Below, one piece after another: positions 22,077 through 33,735 of a stretch of DNA of 64,000 bases. The notes beneath the pieces are model-generated. The model searched no databases and had not been told where the DNA came from. It worked only from the letters and a program-made list of their open reading frames with translations. The position numbers were made by a program, and so were the translations under genes. The DNA is from Lathyrus oleraceus (taxonomy: Eukaryota; Streptophyta; Magnoliopsida; Fabales; Fabaceae): NCBI RefSeq assembly GCF_024323335.1, contig NC_066583.1:275859416-275923415 (forward strand), in the 5' to 3' direction. The number at the start of each line of letters is the position of its first letter. The first letter of the stretch is position 1.

Positions 22077-25000
22077 TTTTGAAAGATTTGAGGGATCTCC
22101 ACAGTCTTCCAATTCTTCAGTTCTTTACCGGGCATCACCTGACGTATCCAATTGGATACCACTTCAATGTAGGCTTCATCTTCGATCATTGTAATATGAT
22201 TACCAAAGATATGGTCATCACTAGTGAACGTCTCTTACACAAAAGTAATTTGCTTCTTGTCAAGCTGATTATTTTCTTTATTAGAGGATGGCTCATACCC
22301 CAACCTAAAATTATCCCACTTCTCACGTATCTCTATCAACTTTCCCCAACCTTGGGCGTTCCCAGCCTCTATAACAACCTTATCTCCTTACCAAGAGGCC
22401 ATTGACAACTTAGGCTTTGGTGGTTCAGATATCTGTTGGACTGTCAACACATTCACCACTTCAAAGGATTGGAAAGGTGTTCTAGCAATTTCACCCTCCA
22501 CATCAATATACCTGAAAGATGTCAAGTGGTTGACCAAGATGTTCTCTTCTCCTCCAATTACGACCATCTTGTCATCCGTAATGAACTTCAATTTTTGATA
22601 TAGGGTAGAGGTTACTAAGCCCGTAACATGGATCCATGGTCTTCCAAGTAAACAACTATACCTAGGATGTATATCCATGACTTGGAATATAATAGTGAAG
22701 ATGGTTGGGACAATTTTGATTGGCAAGTCAACCTCCCATATCACTGCTCGTCTTGAGCCATCAAAAGCCTTCATTATCAGAGTGCTAGGCTTCATATCTA
22801 TTCCTTCTAAAGGTAACTTTACCAAAGTAGTTTTTGGGATAACGTTCAAGGAGGAACCCATATCCACTAAAACTCTTAATAACATGGTATCTACACATCT
22901 TAGGGAGATATGTAAAGCTTTGTTGTGGCTTTTCCCCTCGAAAGGCAATTCATGATCATCAAATACCAGGAAGTTACCAGTGGTTACACAAGCTATCACA
23001 TCATCAAACTATTCTACCGTGATATCTTTTGTAATGTGAGCAACACTTAAAACCCTCATTAACGAATCCATATGCGCCTCAGAGCTGAGTAACCAAGATA
23101 ACATGGATATCTTTGAAGGAGTTTGATTCAGTTGATCAACTACCTTGTAGTCACTCTTCTTGATTATTCTCAAGAATTCTTCAGCTTCTTCTTGAGTACT
23201 TGCAACATTAGGAGACAGATGCACTTCTTGAAATTTAGTGCTTGGAGTAGGTATTTGAACATCTCTGGCCACTTTCTTCCCCTTGGCCTTAGCAGATGTA
23301 TTTGCAGTTCCTGGGGTAAATACTCGGCCACTGTGTGTCATCCCACCTAGCCCTACAATGGAGGTTACATTTCGACCATTAATAACCAAAGGTTAGTCCT
23401 CTCGCCCCTTCTTAAAAGCTCTGGGTTGATATATCCACGACACAACTTTTTCATCTTGGTAGGAGAAAGTTGAGGGAAACTCTATCACCAAAGTGGTGAT
23501 GGGGATTTTCACATTAACCACATCATAAGGAATGTCAATTACCGCCACCTCTTTTTCTTTCTTATCTTCCTTATAACGCTCGATTTCCATTGTACCATGA
23601 TTTAACATTTGCTGAATGGAACCCTTTAACTCTTCAATGTTATCTTCATCAACAAGGTTTACTGGGATCAAACCACTCTTCAGCAATTGTGCCCCTATCA
23701 TAGCAATAGGGGTTTTAATTTCTTCCACCTTCTTGACCAAATCCTGTTTACAAACTTCCTCTATGAAACTGACTGATGCTCCCCCGTAAGCAATAGGGTT
23801 AGTCTTGACATTTGGACCTATTGGAGAGAAAGTGACAGCCTTAGCCTCAACCAGATCTTACACGCAATTCTGAAAAGCATAATAATTCTCTATTGTATGC
23901 CCAGGTGCACCCATATGAAATTCACAATGGGCATTAACATCATACCAAAGATGATAAGGGAATGTCTTTGCCCTTAACTCCCTTAAAGTTAATAGTCCTT
24001 ATTTCTGTAAGTATAAAAATATTTAGCTGTAAGGCACTGACAAAGGATCAAACTGCCTTCATGGTGGTCTTGGTTTGAACTGCCATTGTTGAGGGGTGTT
24101 CTATTGTTGTTTTTTTTGTTGTTGTTGTTCATAAACCTGTTGTTGTTGTATTGGTTGCTGGTATGGTATAGGTACCATAGTAGCGACTTGGTCATAAGGG
24201 ATTTGTTTCTTACCCTTATACCCCCTTGAGATGGCGTTCATATCACCTTCCTTTTTCTTCTGGAATCCTCCAAAATACTTCTTCAATGCGTTGGATGCTC
24301 CAACAATGCCTTGATTTTTACCATCCTTCAAGCCCTTCTCAATTAGATCTCCAATGGTTACTAAGTGAGCAAAGTACGATTCCGCGCTTCTCACCGACCT
24401 GTCAAAGAAAGGGGTTTTCAAGGTGTCTACAAATATTCCATTCATTTCCTTCTCGGACAATAGATGTTCCACTTGAGCTTCCAGCTATCTTCATCTCTGA
24501 GCATATTCTTTGAATGACTCTCTTTCATTTATAGTCATACCCTATAACTGCATACGATCAGGTGCCATATCGAGATTGTATTTGTATTGGCGGAGGAAAG
24601 CGTCAGCCAAGTCTTCCTAACTCCGAATTCGCCCTTATTCCAAGCTCATGTACCATCTTAGAGATGCCCCACTTAAACTGTCTTGAAAACAGTGTATAAG
24701 TAGCTTATCATTTTCATTATGTGCAACCATTTTCCTAAAATACATCACCAAGTGACTTCTTGGGCAAGTCTGGACTTTGTACTTTTTGAAATCAGGGGCT
24801 TTAAATTTAGTCGGGATGACCAAATTCGAAACCAATCGCATGCTCACGGCTGCCGAGCCAAAGATGTTGTTACCCTTTATATCCTTTACTTTCTTCTCCA
24901 AAGCACAAAGTCTTTCTGCAGCAGGGTCTGAAAGAACTTTTGGTTTTGGTGGACCAGGTATGTAAAAAGCGTCATATTGGTCATCTTCTGTAACCTCAAA

Positions 25001-25276
25001 CCCATGTTGAGCAGATGCATCAGAAAGCTTTATGTGGTCCTCATTTCCCATTGGTATATGAACATGAATTCCCTTAACATGGGCAAAACTGTTATCTTGA
25101 TTAACCAAGCCTGAGGTTCCCACCTGACTTGCAATTCTATTAGTTCCAGCCTCCATTTCAACAACTCTCTCTCTATGAGAAATTGCCAATATAGTCTCAA
25201 GTAATTTTTCCATCTTCCCCTGGATGGTAGTGATATTTGTCCTCATGATGTCCTGATTGGCCTTAACTTGTTCCAA
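22077..25276 (-). pseudogene. Gag-protease of element B, decayed
   Basis: From 25276 the translation gives a coiled N-terminal stretch, then the capsid core near 24640-24800 (IPTKFKAPDFKKYKVQTCP, HCFQDSLSGASLRWYMSLE), a glutamine/asparagine-rich linker, and protease at 22388-22999 with DMGSSLNV where F has DTGSSLNV. CLLGRPWIH and VTSTLYQKLKF are conserved. Stops and frameshifts separate the pieces at about 24635, 23740, 23390 and 23005, and TAA follows MASW at 22388. The final 310 bases up to the intron donor remain readable with few stops. Confidence 0.8.
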
Positions 25277-25583
25277 TCCTATAGTTGTTGCGCGTCTCGT
25301 ATCAGTGTTGATTAGTCAGCTTTACTAGACAAAGGGTAGAAGATGGTGTAAGTTTTGGATTTTGTGGTGAGTGATGTATATGGGGATGCAAATCATATTT
25401 GTATTTTATTTTAAGGGAATCGTTCGAATTCATTAGTTGTTTAATTATTCATAGACGTAAGAAATATCAAAACAAGATAATAATGAAGCAACTTTAAACA
25501 TCACTCATTCAAGAATATTATACAAAGGCCTAAAAGCCCAAAGTCAAATACATTCCAAACAAAGAAAAACATAAAAACAAAAA
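25277..25583 (-). other. Spacer between ORF1 and gag of B
   Basis: No gene seen. The length (about 300 bases) equals the ORF1-gag spacer of F (49189-49484). Confidence 0.5.
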
Positions 25584-25766
25584 TCAAAATGCATACTTCC
25601 TTGCTTGAAGTTCTTTTAACTCCTTCTGGAATCTTCTCAATAATTCTCTACAAAGCAGGATGAAACTGATCACAACAGGATGGGTGTTGTCTTCATTCAA
25701 TTCTTCTATTGCATCCCTTAGTTTCCATGGCATGTCTTTAGCTACCCAGTTGTAGATCTCTACCAA
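25584..25766 (-). pseudogene. ORF1 C-terminus of element B, cut by C
   Basis: Sixty residues (ending RRFQKELKELQARKYAF) form a charged, probably coiled-coil end like that of ORF1 in F. The frame is cut at its upstream side by the LTR of C, which starts at 25768. The rest of ORF1 and the 5' LTR of B are not in this window to the right, so they should lie beyond the right end of C. Confidence 0.55.
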
Positions 25767-26655
25767 CTGTCATACCCTAATTTTGTCCAGACATTTTTAA
25801 AATTTCCGTAAAGTTGATTTCATTTTTTATTTGCATCGTATGCACAACATGACATGCATTTCTTTGATATTGATTAGGTTTTTAAAATAAACATATTTTC
25901 TTTGATAATAAAACAAAAATAATAGTTTCAAAAAATAAGTGAATTTAATAGCATTGGATTCCCTTTTGCAAACTGCCATCTCACACGAGGTATTGCAAAA
26001 ATTATATCTTTACCTTCCATACAGATAGGGACACGCGTCCTTTATTCTCCATTTCCAACGGTTACAAAAAATGAAAAGAAACTTTCTCATGAGCTGTCAA
26101 AAGGACACCTATTTTTCCACTAATTGGGGGACTCACCAACAGACTACTCTCTCTCTCTCTCACCTCCAATGAACAAAAAACCAACTTTGAAATAAAAGCT
26201 TTTTTCTCTTTAACTTTCGGCACCGCGGCCACCTACAGGACAACCAACACAACATCACCGCCGTCACAACATATCATCATCGACCGCTTTTTCTTCTTCA
26301 TCCACTCACAAAAACCCACTTCTCAACCACCAAATAAATGTAACCCTCACTCTCTCACCTCCAAGCTCCATCATTTTTTCAACCCTCTTCATCACCAGAC
26401 CATCCCCAAATCGCAAAACTACCATCCACTGTCATACTCCCTCAACCGTTTAAACCCTTCCGCGAACTCCCTTCGTTTGCCGTCACAACACTACAACCAC
26501 TCATCACCGCAAAAACCCAAATACACCGTCACCCACCTTTAACCACCAATAACTGTCCGCCTCGCACTATCCCCAACTCTGACCGCCAAATCAACAACAA
26601 CCACCCACCTCAGTTTCACCCTAAAGACCATTCACCTCACACCTTCACATCACTG

Positions 26656-27607
26656 ATGAAACCTTCGCACAAACACCTCCGGAAACTCGCCGCCGCGGTT
26701 TCCTTAACTTCATCGGCCAACCTTTATAATACCTCCGTCCAAACCCTCACTCATACCCCTATGCCATCATACCCCCACAGCCAACACCAACAAAATCAAA
26801 GCTTCAAACCGGATGCAAGGTCGAAGAAGCTACCGAATCTTCTGAATATGGAGGAGTTAGAGTCAGATGTAGAGGCAGATAAAAAGGAAGAAGCTCTAGA
26901 AAAATTGAAATAACTTATGAAGGATTTTCATCACGAAGAGGATTCAGTAAAGCAGCGAAGTGCTGCAAGCGCCGTGAAAATGCTTGTGAAAGAGAATTTG
27001 GAAGAACGCTCGCTATGCTCGGAGCGATTCTACCTCTTGTCACAATACTCATTTCGCAAGACCTCTATTCTCAGGTCGTTTCACTCTATGCGTTGCTCAA
27101 TCACGGGATCGGAAATGATGTAAAAAAAAAGTAACCATGGTTAAAGTTGTTTTTGTTCATAAGATGCTTAAGCTTGTTGAATTTTTGGATGATGCTGATT
27201 TCTGCGGTTTTCTGAAGTGGTTATTGCGAATTTCCTTAGATTGAGCGCTTTGGATTTGAATAAACCGATAATCAGGTCATCTGGTGCTATACTGCTATAC
27301 TATTTTTAGTTAGGACCCTTTGGTGTTTAGATAAGAAATATGGTAACAATGAAGCTAAGCAGAATGTTCTTAGAGTACTTTACAATCTTTCAATCTTTCC
27401 AGTAAATATTTTATTCATTTTGGAAAATGACTTGGTTCCCTTTCTGATAAACTCGATCGGCGATATGGAAATAACGGAAAGAAACATCCTTATCCTTAGC
27501 AATTTGGTGTCAAGTAGAGTGGATAGAAAAGTAATAAGTTGTCCCTGAAATGTTTCCTATATTGGTTGATGTATTAGACTGATTCACCTGAATGCCAGGA
27601 AAAATAT
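26656..27607 (+). pseudogene. Captured host armadillo-repeat (U-box-type) gene fragment
   Basis: Translating in shifting frames gives blocks that match the armadillo repeats of plant U-box/ARM proteins: EALEKLK with a KDFHHEEDSVKQRSAASAVK-type helix near 26920, LAMLGAI-like then SLYALLN near 27080, VHKMLKLVE near 27160, VVIANFLRLSALDLNKPIIR near 27225-27285, EAKQNVLRVLYNLSIFP near 27350-27400, DLVPFLINSIGDMEITERN near 27435-27485, and TDSPECQEK near 27580-27605. No intron-like interruption is apparent between blocks, so a spliced RNA source is likely. TAA at 26911, TAA near 27121, several later stops and frameshifts make it a pseudogene. The N-terminal 85 residues (MKPSHKHLRKLAAAVSLTSS) I do not recognise. 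Confidence 0.75.
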
Positions 27608-28719
27608 AGAATGCTTTGAACCACCAGTAAGGCTCCATCGGCAGCCACCCTCTTAATTGTAAAGGAGGGAACAGTAGAAGCCCAGGGGCACTGCATGAAT
27701 CTTTCTCTTGGCAGAGAACTAGCAGATACATTTTAGCCAGAATGACTGTGTTGAAATCCACTTGAATCAATGACCATTTCCCAAATAATTGAAGCAAGTT
27801 TATATTTTATTTCTAACACTATAAGCATAAAGATTGTTGCAAACAAACCAAGAAGAGATGTTCTGGAACCCTCAATAGCAAGCCATGTTGTAAGCTGCTT
27901 GTCCAAGATTCCTACCTCACCATCTTCAAGAATATTTTTAATTCTCAGTTGGAAATCTTATTTTTTATATATTATTTTTTCGTCGTGTTGTACATGGAAG
28001 CGTGGATTCGACCATTTCTATGTCGTTATGCCACAAAATTTTCAATACATCAATTGTATATTTTCACCGCGTTTCGATCTTTACATACGACATTCCAATT
28101 CCGTTGTCGCTATGTACAAACCGGTTTATGAGCACATGATTCCCGATTCAAGTTTGATTATTTTGGATTCAATATTGTCACCTATTAAATTAATTAATTA
28201 AAGTTTTAATTAAATTAGATAATTTTGTTAATTAATTTTAATTAACTTAATTATTGGATTATATTAATTTTTAATCTAATGATTTGTATAATTACTTTTA
28301 ATTACCTTAATTAGACAACTTAACTGAATTTTAATCAATTAATTTTGTTAATTAAAAATGGACCGGTTTATTCCACACTCACAGTTTCATTATCATTTCA
28401 TAATATAAATCCAAACCCAACATCGATACAAAACCACTTTAAACCACATATTTCTCGATTCAACATCGAGTCCATTTCCCACACCTTTTTAAATCGATCA
28501 CTTTTTAGCATCGCCATCAACCTCACATAGCTTACTCTTGGGCTTTCTTACAATGAGACCTATTCGGTTATTAATTAATCGAGTAGATGATTGATCCATT
28601 ATAATTTATTCACCCAAAACACAAATTCCAATCTCGATCCAACATCGAATATTTTTATTCAAGATAAATTAATATAATTTCTAAAAAACCCTTTCCATTC
28701 TAAACTCCAGATAAAAAAA

Positions 28720-29545
28720 AGATGGGATACGTTCATCTCACCATCTCGCGAATGATTGAACGATTGACGCCCGCCACATCGCTCAATTTTCTCGTCATTT
28801 AATTAAAATATTAATCGTGCCATTTTAAAATAACACGACATCTAAGAACATACCTTTTATAAATTAAAATTCGGATTGATAAAAGGATGGGAGGCGTCCG
28901 TCTCACTATCTATCGATGGTTCAAATAATTGGCGTACGCCATATTGATCGAATTCTCATCATCCAATTAAAACCGCAATAATGTAAATTTAAATCACCTT
29001 TCATATCAAACACAACCTCACGAGAATAAACTTTATAACTTAAACTTCAATTGAAGAGAATGGGAGGCGTTCGCCTCACCATTCCTTGATTATTCAAACG
29101 AGTGGTGCACGCCACATTGCTCAATTAATCGACTTTCAACCAAAACCTACAAATTCAAAATTCAAATTATTCTCCCGAATTAATACCTAAAGAGCATTTT
29201 TAAAAAATAAATAAATATCGGATGATAAAAGAATGGGAGGCGTTCGCCTCGTCATTCCTCGAATAATGGATCGATTGGCGCTCTCCATATTGCTCGACTT
29301 TCATTCGGTTTCCGATTAAAACACATCAAATAAAAATTGGATAAAGGAATGAATTGCACACACCTTATTGTTCCTTGAATAAGCAAGTGGAAGGCGCACG
29401 CCTCATCACCGTGCATATTCGACTTCCACAAACAAACTTTCAAAAATAATTCAAACGAAAAAGGGAGTAGAAGGCGTTCGCCTTGTTATTTCTCGAAAGA
29501 ATTAGACGATTGGTGTGCACCACATTGCTCAATCTTTTGTCGTTC
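28720..29545 (+). repeat. Six tandem units with double hairpins in LTR of C
   Basis: Units recur at roughly 28735, 28891, 29064, 29237, 29392 and 29471. Each has a first hairpin of the type GAGGCG-TT-CGCCTC (29064-29077, 29237-29250; AAGGCG-TT-CGCCTT at 29471-29484) and, some 40 bases on, a second hairpin (TGGCG-TA-CGCCA at 28930-28941; TGGTG-TG-CACCA at 29511-29522), then CATTGCTC or similar. Both stems show paired changes. Function is unknown. Confidence 0.7.
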
Positions 29546-29815
29546 TTCAAAAAATATCTTAAACATATGAAATCTATCTGTCCTCTCCCCTGTGCGATCA
29601 AAACCAACCAAATAAAACATCAAACATATCAATTCAACTTGTCACCCCCGCGTGACCAAAACTATTTTCAAAAAGAACACTGTTAATCCTTTCTAATGCG
29701 CAAACAAACTAGTTCTTAAGCCTCCGTCGAGAGTAGACAAGCCAACGTTTAGTCTTTAGAACACGATCTACACAGTCGTTCATTAAAAAACACTAACCAA
29801 ATCGTAGAGCCCGAA

Positions 29816-29878
29816 CTACGAATGCTCTGATTTCCTTATTGCACCATAAGGATACGTAGGCAGGAGATTGATGTATCT
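29816..29878 (+). other. Two-hairpin structured module in LTR of C
   Basis: Outer arms CTACG/CGTAG (29816-29820 and 29855-29859), bulge ending GCTCTGAT, inner arms TCCTTAT/ATAAGGA (29833-29839 and 29846-29852), then a second hairpin AGAT/ATCT (29865-29868 and 29875-29878). It lies 356 bases before the LTR end. Confidence 0.75.
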
Positions 29879-30166
29879 TTGCGAGCACACTAATAAAAAA
29901 CCTCCCTTTTCCCCTTCTGAGGTTCCCATCCATCTCTTTTCAGTATTTTAAATTACTCGAAGAAAGCGAATAACATTCAACTAACATTCAAATCGCAAAT
30001 CAGACTAAAAGGTTCCCGTTGAGTACAACGAAATTGAGGGGTGCTAATACCTTCCCCTTACGTAATCGACTCCCGAACCCGAATATGATTGCGACGACCA
30101 TTATTTTATTTTTTAAAGGTTTTATCGATATTTTCCTATCCCTTCATTGAAATGAATAAAGTTCGG

Positions 30167-30177
30167 TGGCGACTCTG
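30167..30177 (+). other. Primer-site-like sequence inside LTR of C
   Basis: TGGCGACTCTG in the last 70 bases of the LTR equals the first 11 bases of the canonical Ogre primer site. C's true primer site starts TGGAGACTCTG, so the copy in the LTR is closer to the canonical form. Confidence 0.5.
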
Positions 30178-30236
30178 TTCGAACTAATATTTTCCGCGTC
30201 CATCGCGAGGGATCGTGTTTTGCGAGGTGCGACAGA

Positions 30237-30254
30237 TGGAGACTCTGCTGGGGA
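30237..30254 (+). other. Primer-binding site of element C
   Basis: TGGAGACTCTGCTGGGGA lies two bases after the LTR end and differs from the Ogre site of A by a single base. Confidence 0.8.
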
Positions 30255-30907
30255 CCCTGCTCAAAGCAAGAGAGAGTCTAGCCTAGCTTAGTCTTATTTT
30301 TCTGTGACTGTTAAAAGATATTCCTCTCTTCCCTTTTGCTTCTGTGTATCTTATTATGTTGCTTATATGTAATATGTTGAGACTATGATATGAGGCTTGT
30401 TGTATGTTGTGAGATAAGCTCCGTACCCGAGCTTTGAGAAGAACTTAGAATCCGAAGTTATGTAGTATTTAACCGAGGGGTATACACCTCATTGGGACAA
30501 TACGAAGACTCCACCTAGGGTAGATCTGTTTGAAGTTTCCATCATAATATGGCTAGCCCATTATTGTCGGGAAATTCTAAATACGATTCGTGACTCTAGG
30601 AACCTTGCCATAAACCCAAGTGTTGCCTTCATGATTGGAGATTGTGTAGTATTCAACCGAAGGGTCTACACCATGTTCAAACAATACGATAATCCCACTT
30701 AGATTAGATCAGTTCAGAATTCCCATCACGATGTGGCTAGCCCATTATTGCGAGGAAGTTTTGAACATGATTCGTGAGTCTAAGTTCCTTCCTTGAATAC
30801 ATAGAACCTACCTTTATGGATTTTTAGTAATCTGAGAAACCCGGGCTTCTTCCTATTATCCTAACGTACCTGACATGTGAATCATCTTGAGTATTTGTAT
30901 TCCTTTG
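30255..30907 (+). other. Leader of element C with tandem duplication
   Basis: No gene. A block of about 184 bases (GTAGTATT, AACCGA, ACAATACGA, GGCTAGCCCATTATTG, GATTCGTGA in order) occurs twice, at about 30446-30629 and 30630-30800. The leader is cut at 30908 by the LTR of E; CTTTG (30903-30907) is the predicted target duplication. Confidence 0.7.
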
Positions 30908-32245
30908 TGTAAGACCCCAATTTTGTCCCTAAGATCCCTCATGGCATCATATCATAGCATTGCATAACCTCAAGGATCTTTGAGCATACTGGCTTTCCTT
31001 CCCTAACTTCCAAAAAGTCAAAGATCATGAGCATCTGATGAATGGTTGAGGAGATATGGTCAAATGATTGCCAAGTGTGCATGGAACTTCAACAAGCCAT
31101 AACTTTTGATCTAAAACTCCAATTTGAGTGCCTCTTTTTGCATATTGCTCCTTATGACCTATAATTTCCAAATCCGTCATTACATTGCATTAAATTTCAT
31201 CATATGATCATTTGCTCATTCATGAACATTTTGGAGGGAAATTTAGAAATTCAAAATTGGTGCATCATATGAACAAATTACCATTGCCATTATGCTTATG
31301 AGATGATTTTAAGTGAAATTGATCATGCATGTGGTACTGTTCACGTCCAATTTTCCATGCACCTCCACACTTTCCAATTTTTGTCATACACCTTATTCTC
31401 ACTAATCTCTAATTAACCAATGCCTAATTACATTTTCAGTAGGATTAGCACATGGTATAAATGCTAAATCCTAACAGAATTGTGGGGGATTCATTCATTC
31501 TAGATCTAGATCCAAATTCCCTCCAAAATTTCTCTCAATCCAAATTTGAAATTTCTTCACATAGCATAGCAATTTTCTTGCATATTCTGGTTTGTTGAGT
31601 GTTGTTGATGAAGATCCAAGCATTCATTTGAAGAATTCGAGCCAGAATCCATCATATGGAGTTCAAGAACATGAAGATGAAAGTTGAAATCTGAGCTAGA
31701 TCCAAGCCATCTCAAGCTTCAATTCACGCACAAAGCTTCAATATACGAGTGATAGAGGAGATCTGGACACTTGCAAGGCCTCAAATCCACTGTTCCATTG
31801 TTCTGCTCTTCAAGAGGTTAGGTTTTCGAACCTCTTAATTCTCCTTTTTATGTGCATAATGTTGTAGATCTATTCATGCTGAGCACGCTAATATAAAATT
31901 CATGAAAAATGGTGAAGTATTGATTGAGTTATGTTGAGTAGAAGTTTGGTAGATCAAAATATTTTGTTTCGATTTGCAATGTACATGATGAATTAGACTG
32001 AATTGATCCTGGATTTGTGTTCCTCGTGAGATAACCTTTCCATTGATGTATAATTTTTGTGATTCTGGAATTTTTTTGGACGCATGTACTGTAGCTCCGC
32101 CGTCTTCACGAAGAAGACGGTGGAAACCACCGCTAGCGCCTCCGTCTATAATTGATGAGTTGGGAATAATCCATATCATGGATTGGAATAAAGAGTTATT
32201 CACCCAATTGAAATTTTCGAGATTTGTATGAGATACAATTGGAAG
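30908..32245 (+). repeat. 5' part of LTR of Ogre element E
   Basis: It starts TGTAAGACCCCAATTTTGTC and follows the LTR start of F for about 70 bases (CTAAGATCCCTCATGGC, ATAACCTCAAGGAT), then diverges. It stops near 32245 without an LTR end or primer site. ORF1 and gag of the same family and strand reappear at 36571, so the LTR end, leader, most of ORF1 and the copia 5' LTR were probably lost in one deletion. A perfect hairpin CCGTCTTC/GAAGACGG lies at 32100-32120. Confidence 0.65.
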
Positions 32246-32469
32246 GAGTTCCTACCTAAATAACCTAGTTTTGTGTAATCCGCCTACGCGGACTTAGAAC
32301 GAAGTGAAATATGGATCTCGACCCACTAGAAAATCTTCCAACGGGATTTTCTGAATCAGATGATGAGGGTCATTTGTTTTGAGTAAAATAGTGGGAGCAT
32401 ATTTAATTAAAGGCCTAATTGAATATGTCAATGATACTTATATTTTCATTAATCCTTATGTAGATTACC

Positions 32470-33735
32470 ATGACAGCAAACACCTCTAACAACATCCTGC
32501 GATCAATCCTTGATAAGGAAAAATTGTTTGGGACAAATTTTTTGGATTGACACCGAAACCTGAGGATTGTCCTCAAACATGATAAAAAGTTATATGTCTT
32601 GGAGACACCTGTTCCTGAAGAGGAACCTCCTAGTTCTGCACCTAAGGCAGAAAGAGATGCTTATAAGAAGCATGTCGATGATGCCAATGAAACTGCTTGC
32701 CTCATGCTGGCTACCATGAACTCAGAATTGCAAAAGCAACATGAGAACATGTCAGCGTTCGATATGATCGAACACCTGAAGTTGCTCTATCAAGAGCAAG
32801 CAAGGCATGAGAGGTTTGAAGTTTCAAAAGCCCTTTTTCAAAGCAAGTTAGCTGAGGGAGCCCCTGTAGGTCCCCATGTACTCAAGATGATTGGGTATGT
32901 GGAAAACCTTGAGAGATTGGGTTTTCCCCTCGAAAAGGAACTTGCAACTGATTTGATCTTGCAATCGTTGCCAGATAGTTTCAGTCAATTTGTCCTAAAT
33001 TTCAATATGATTGATATGGACAAATCTCTTCCTGAACTGCTCGCCATGTTAAGAACTGCAGAGTAGAATCTGAAGTCAAAAGGGAAGTCCATTCTGATGA
33101 TCGGAAATGGAAAGAGACAGAACAAAAGGCCCACTAAGAAGAGTGATAAGGGGAACGGCAAGGAAGTTGCCAATCCCAGACCCACTGCTGCTTTGAAGCC
33201 TAGTGGAGGCATAGCAAAAGAAGGCACCTGCTTCCATTGCGGTAAGACCGGACACTGGAAGAGGAACTGCCCAAAGTACCTGGAAGATAAGAAGAATGGA
33301 GTAGAGACTTCAACTTCAGGTAGTTTTGTTATTAATTTATCTACTTCTGCATCATGGGTATTAGATATTGGATGCATTTCTCACATTTGTACAAATGTGC
33401 AGGAACTAAAAAGGAGTAGAGATTTGGCAAAAGGTGAAGTCGACCTACGAGTTGGCTATGGAGCGAAGGTTGCTGCTTTAGCCGTAGGAACTTTTGTATT
33501 GACTTTACCTAGTGGTTTAATAATTCAGTTAGAGAACTGTTATTATGTACCTGCAATTAGCAGGAATATTATTTCCATTGCTTGTTTGGACAAGTTTGGT
33601 TTTTCATTTATAATAAAGAACAATTGTTGCTCAATTTATTTGAATGATATATTCTATGCTACTGCACAAATGAACAATGGACTATATGTCCTTGATCTTG
33701 AAATACCTATTAATAACATTAATACAAAAGGGTGA
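32470..33735 (+). pseudogene. Copia gag and start of protease, two stops
   Basis: The frame opens at ATG 32470 (MTANTSNNILRSILDKEKLF) and is broken by TGA at 32548 and TAG at 33064. It encodes the copia capsid domain (about 32600-33060) and a zinc knuckle CFHCGKTGHWKRNC at about 33229-33270. Protease starts near 33355 but has DIG where the active site should be DTG or DSG. The frame ends at 33735 in the region before integrase. A later ATG at 32599 follows the first stop. Confidence 0.8.

Larger units (their letters stand above)
25768..30234 (+). repeat. 5' LTR of Ogre-like element C
   Basis: The LTR starts TGTCATACCCTAATTTTGTC at 25768 and ends TGCGACA at 30234 (4,467 bases), with TGTC/GACA as terminal inverted repeats and a primer site three bases later. 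The family differs from A, E and F, whose LTRs start TGTAAGACC. It holds a captured host gene fragment (26656-27607), AT-rich TTAATTAA-type sequence near 28190-28350, six hairpin repeat units (28720-29545), one two-hairpin module and a GGGTGCTAATACCTTCCC block near 30041. CCAAC before it (25763-25767) is the predicted target duplication. Confidence 0.85.

Noticed and set aside
26656..26913. Possible intact small gene starting MKPSHKHLRK
   Set aside because: The frame ends at a stop that falls within armadillo-repeat homology continuing downstream, so it is the start of a pseudogene.
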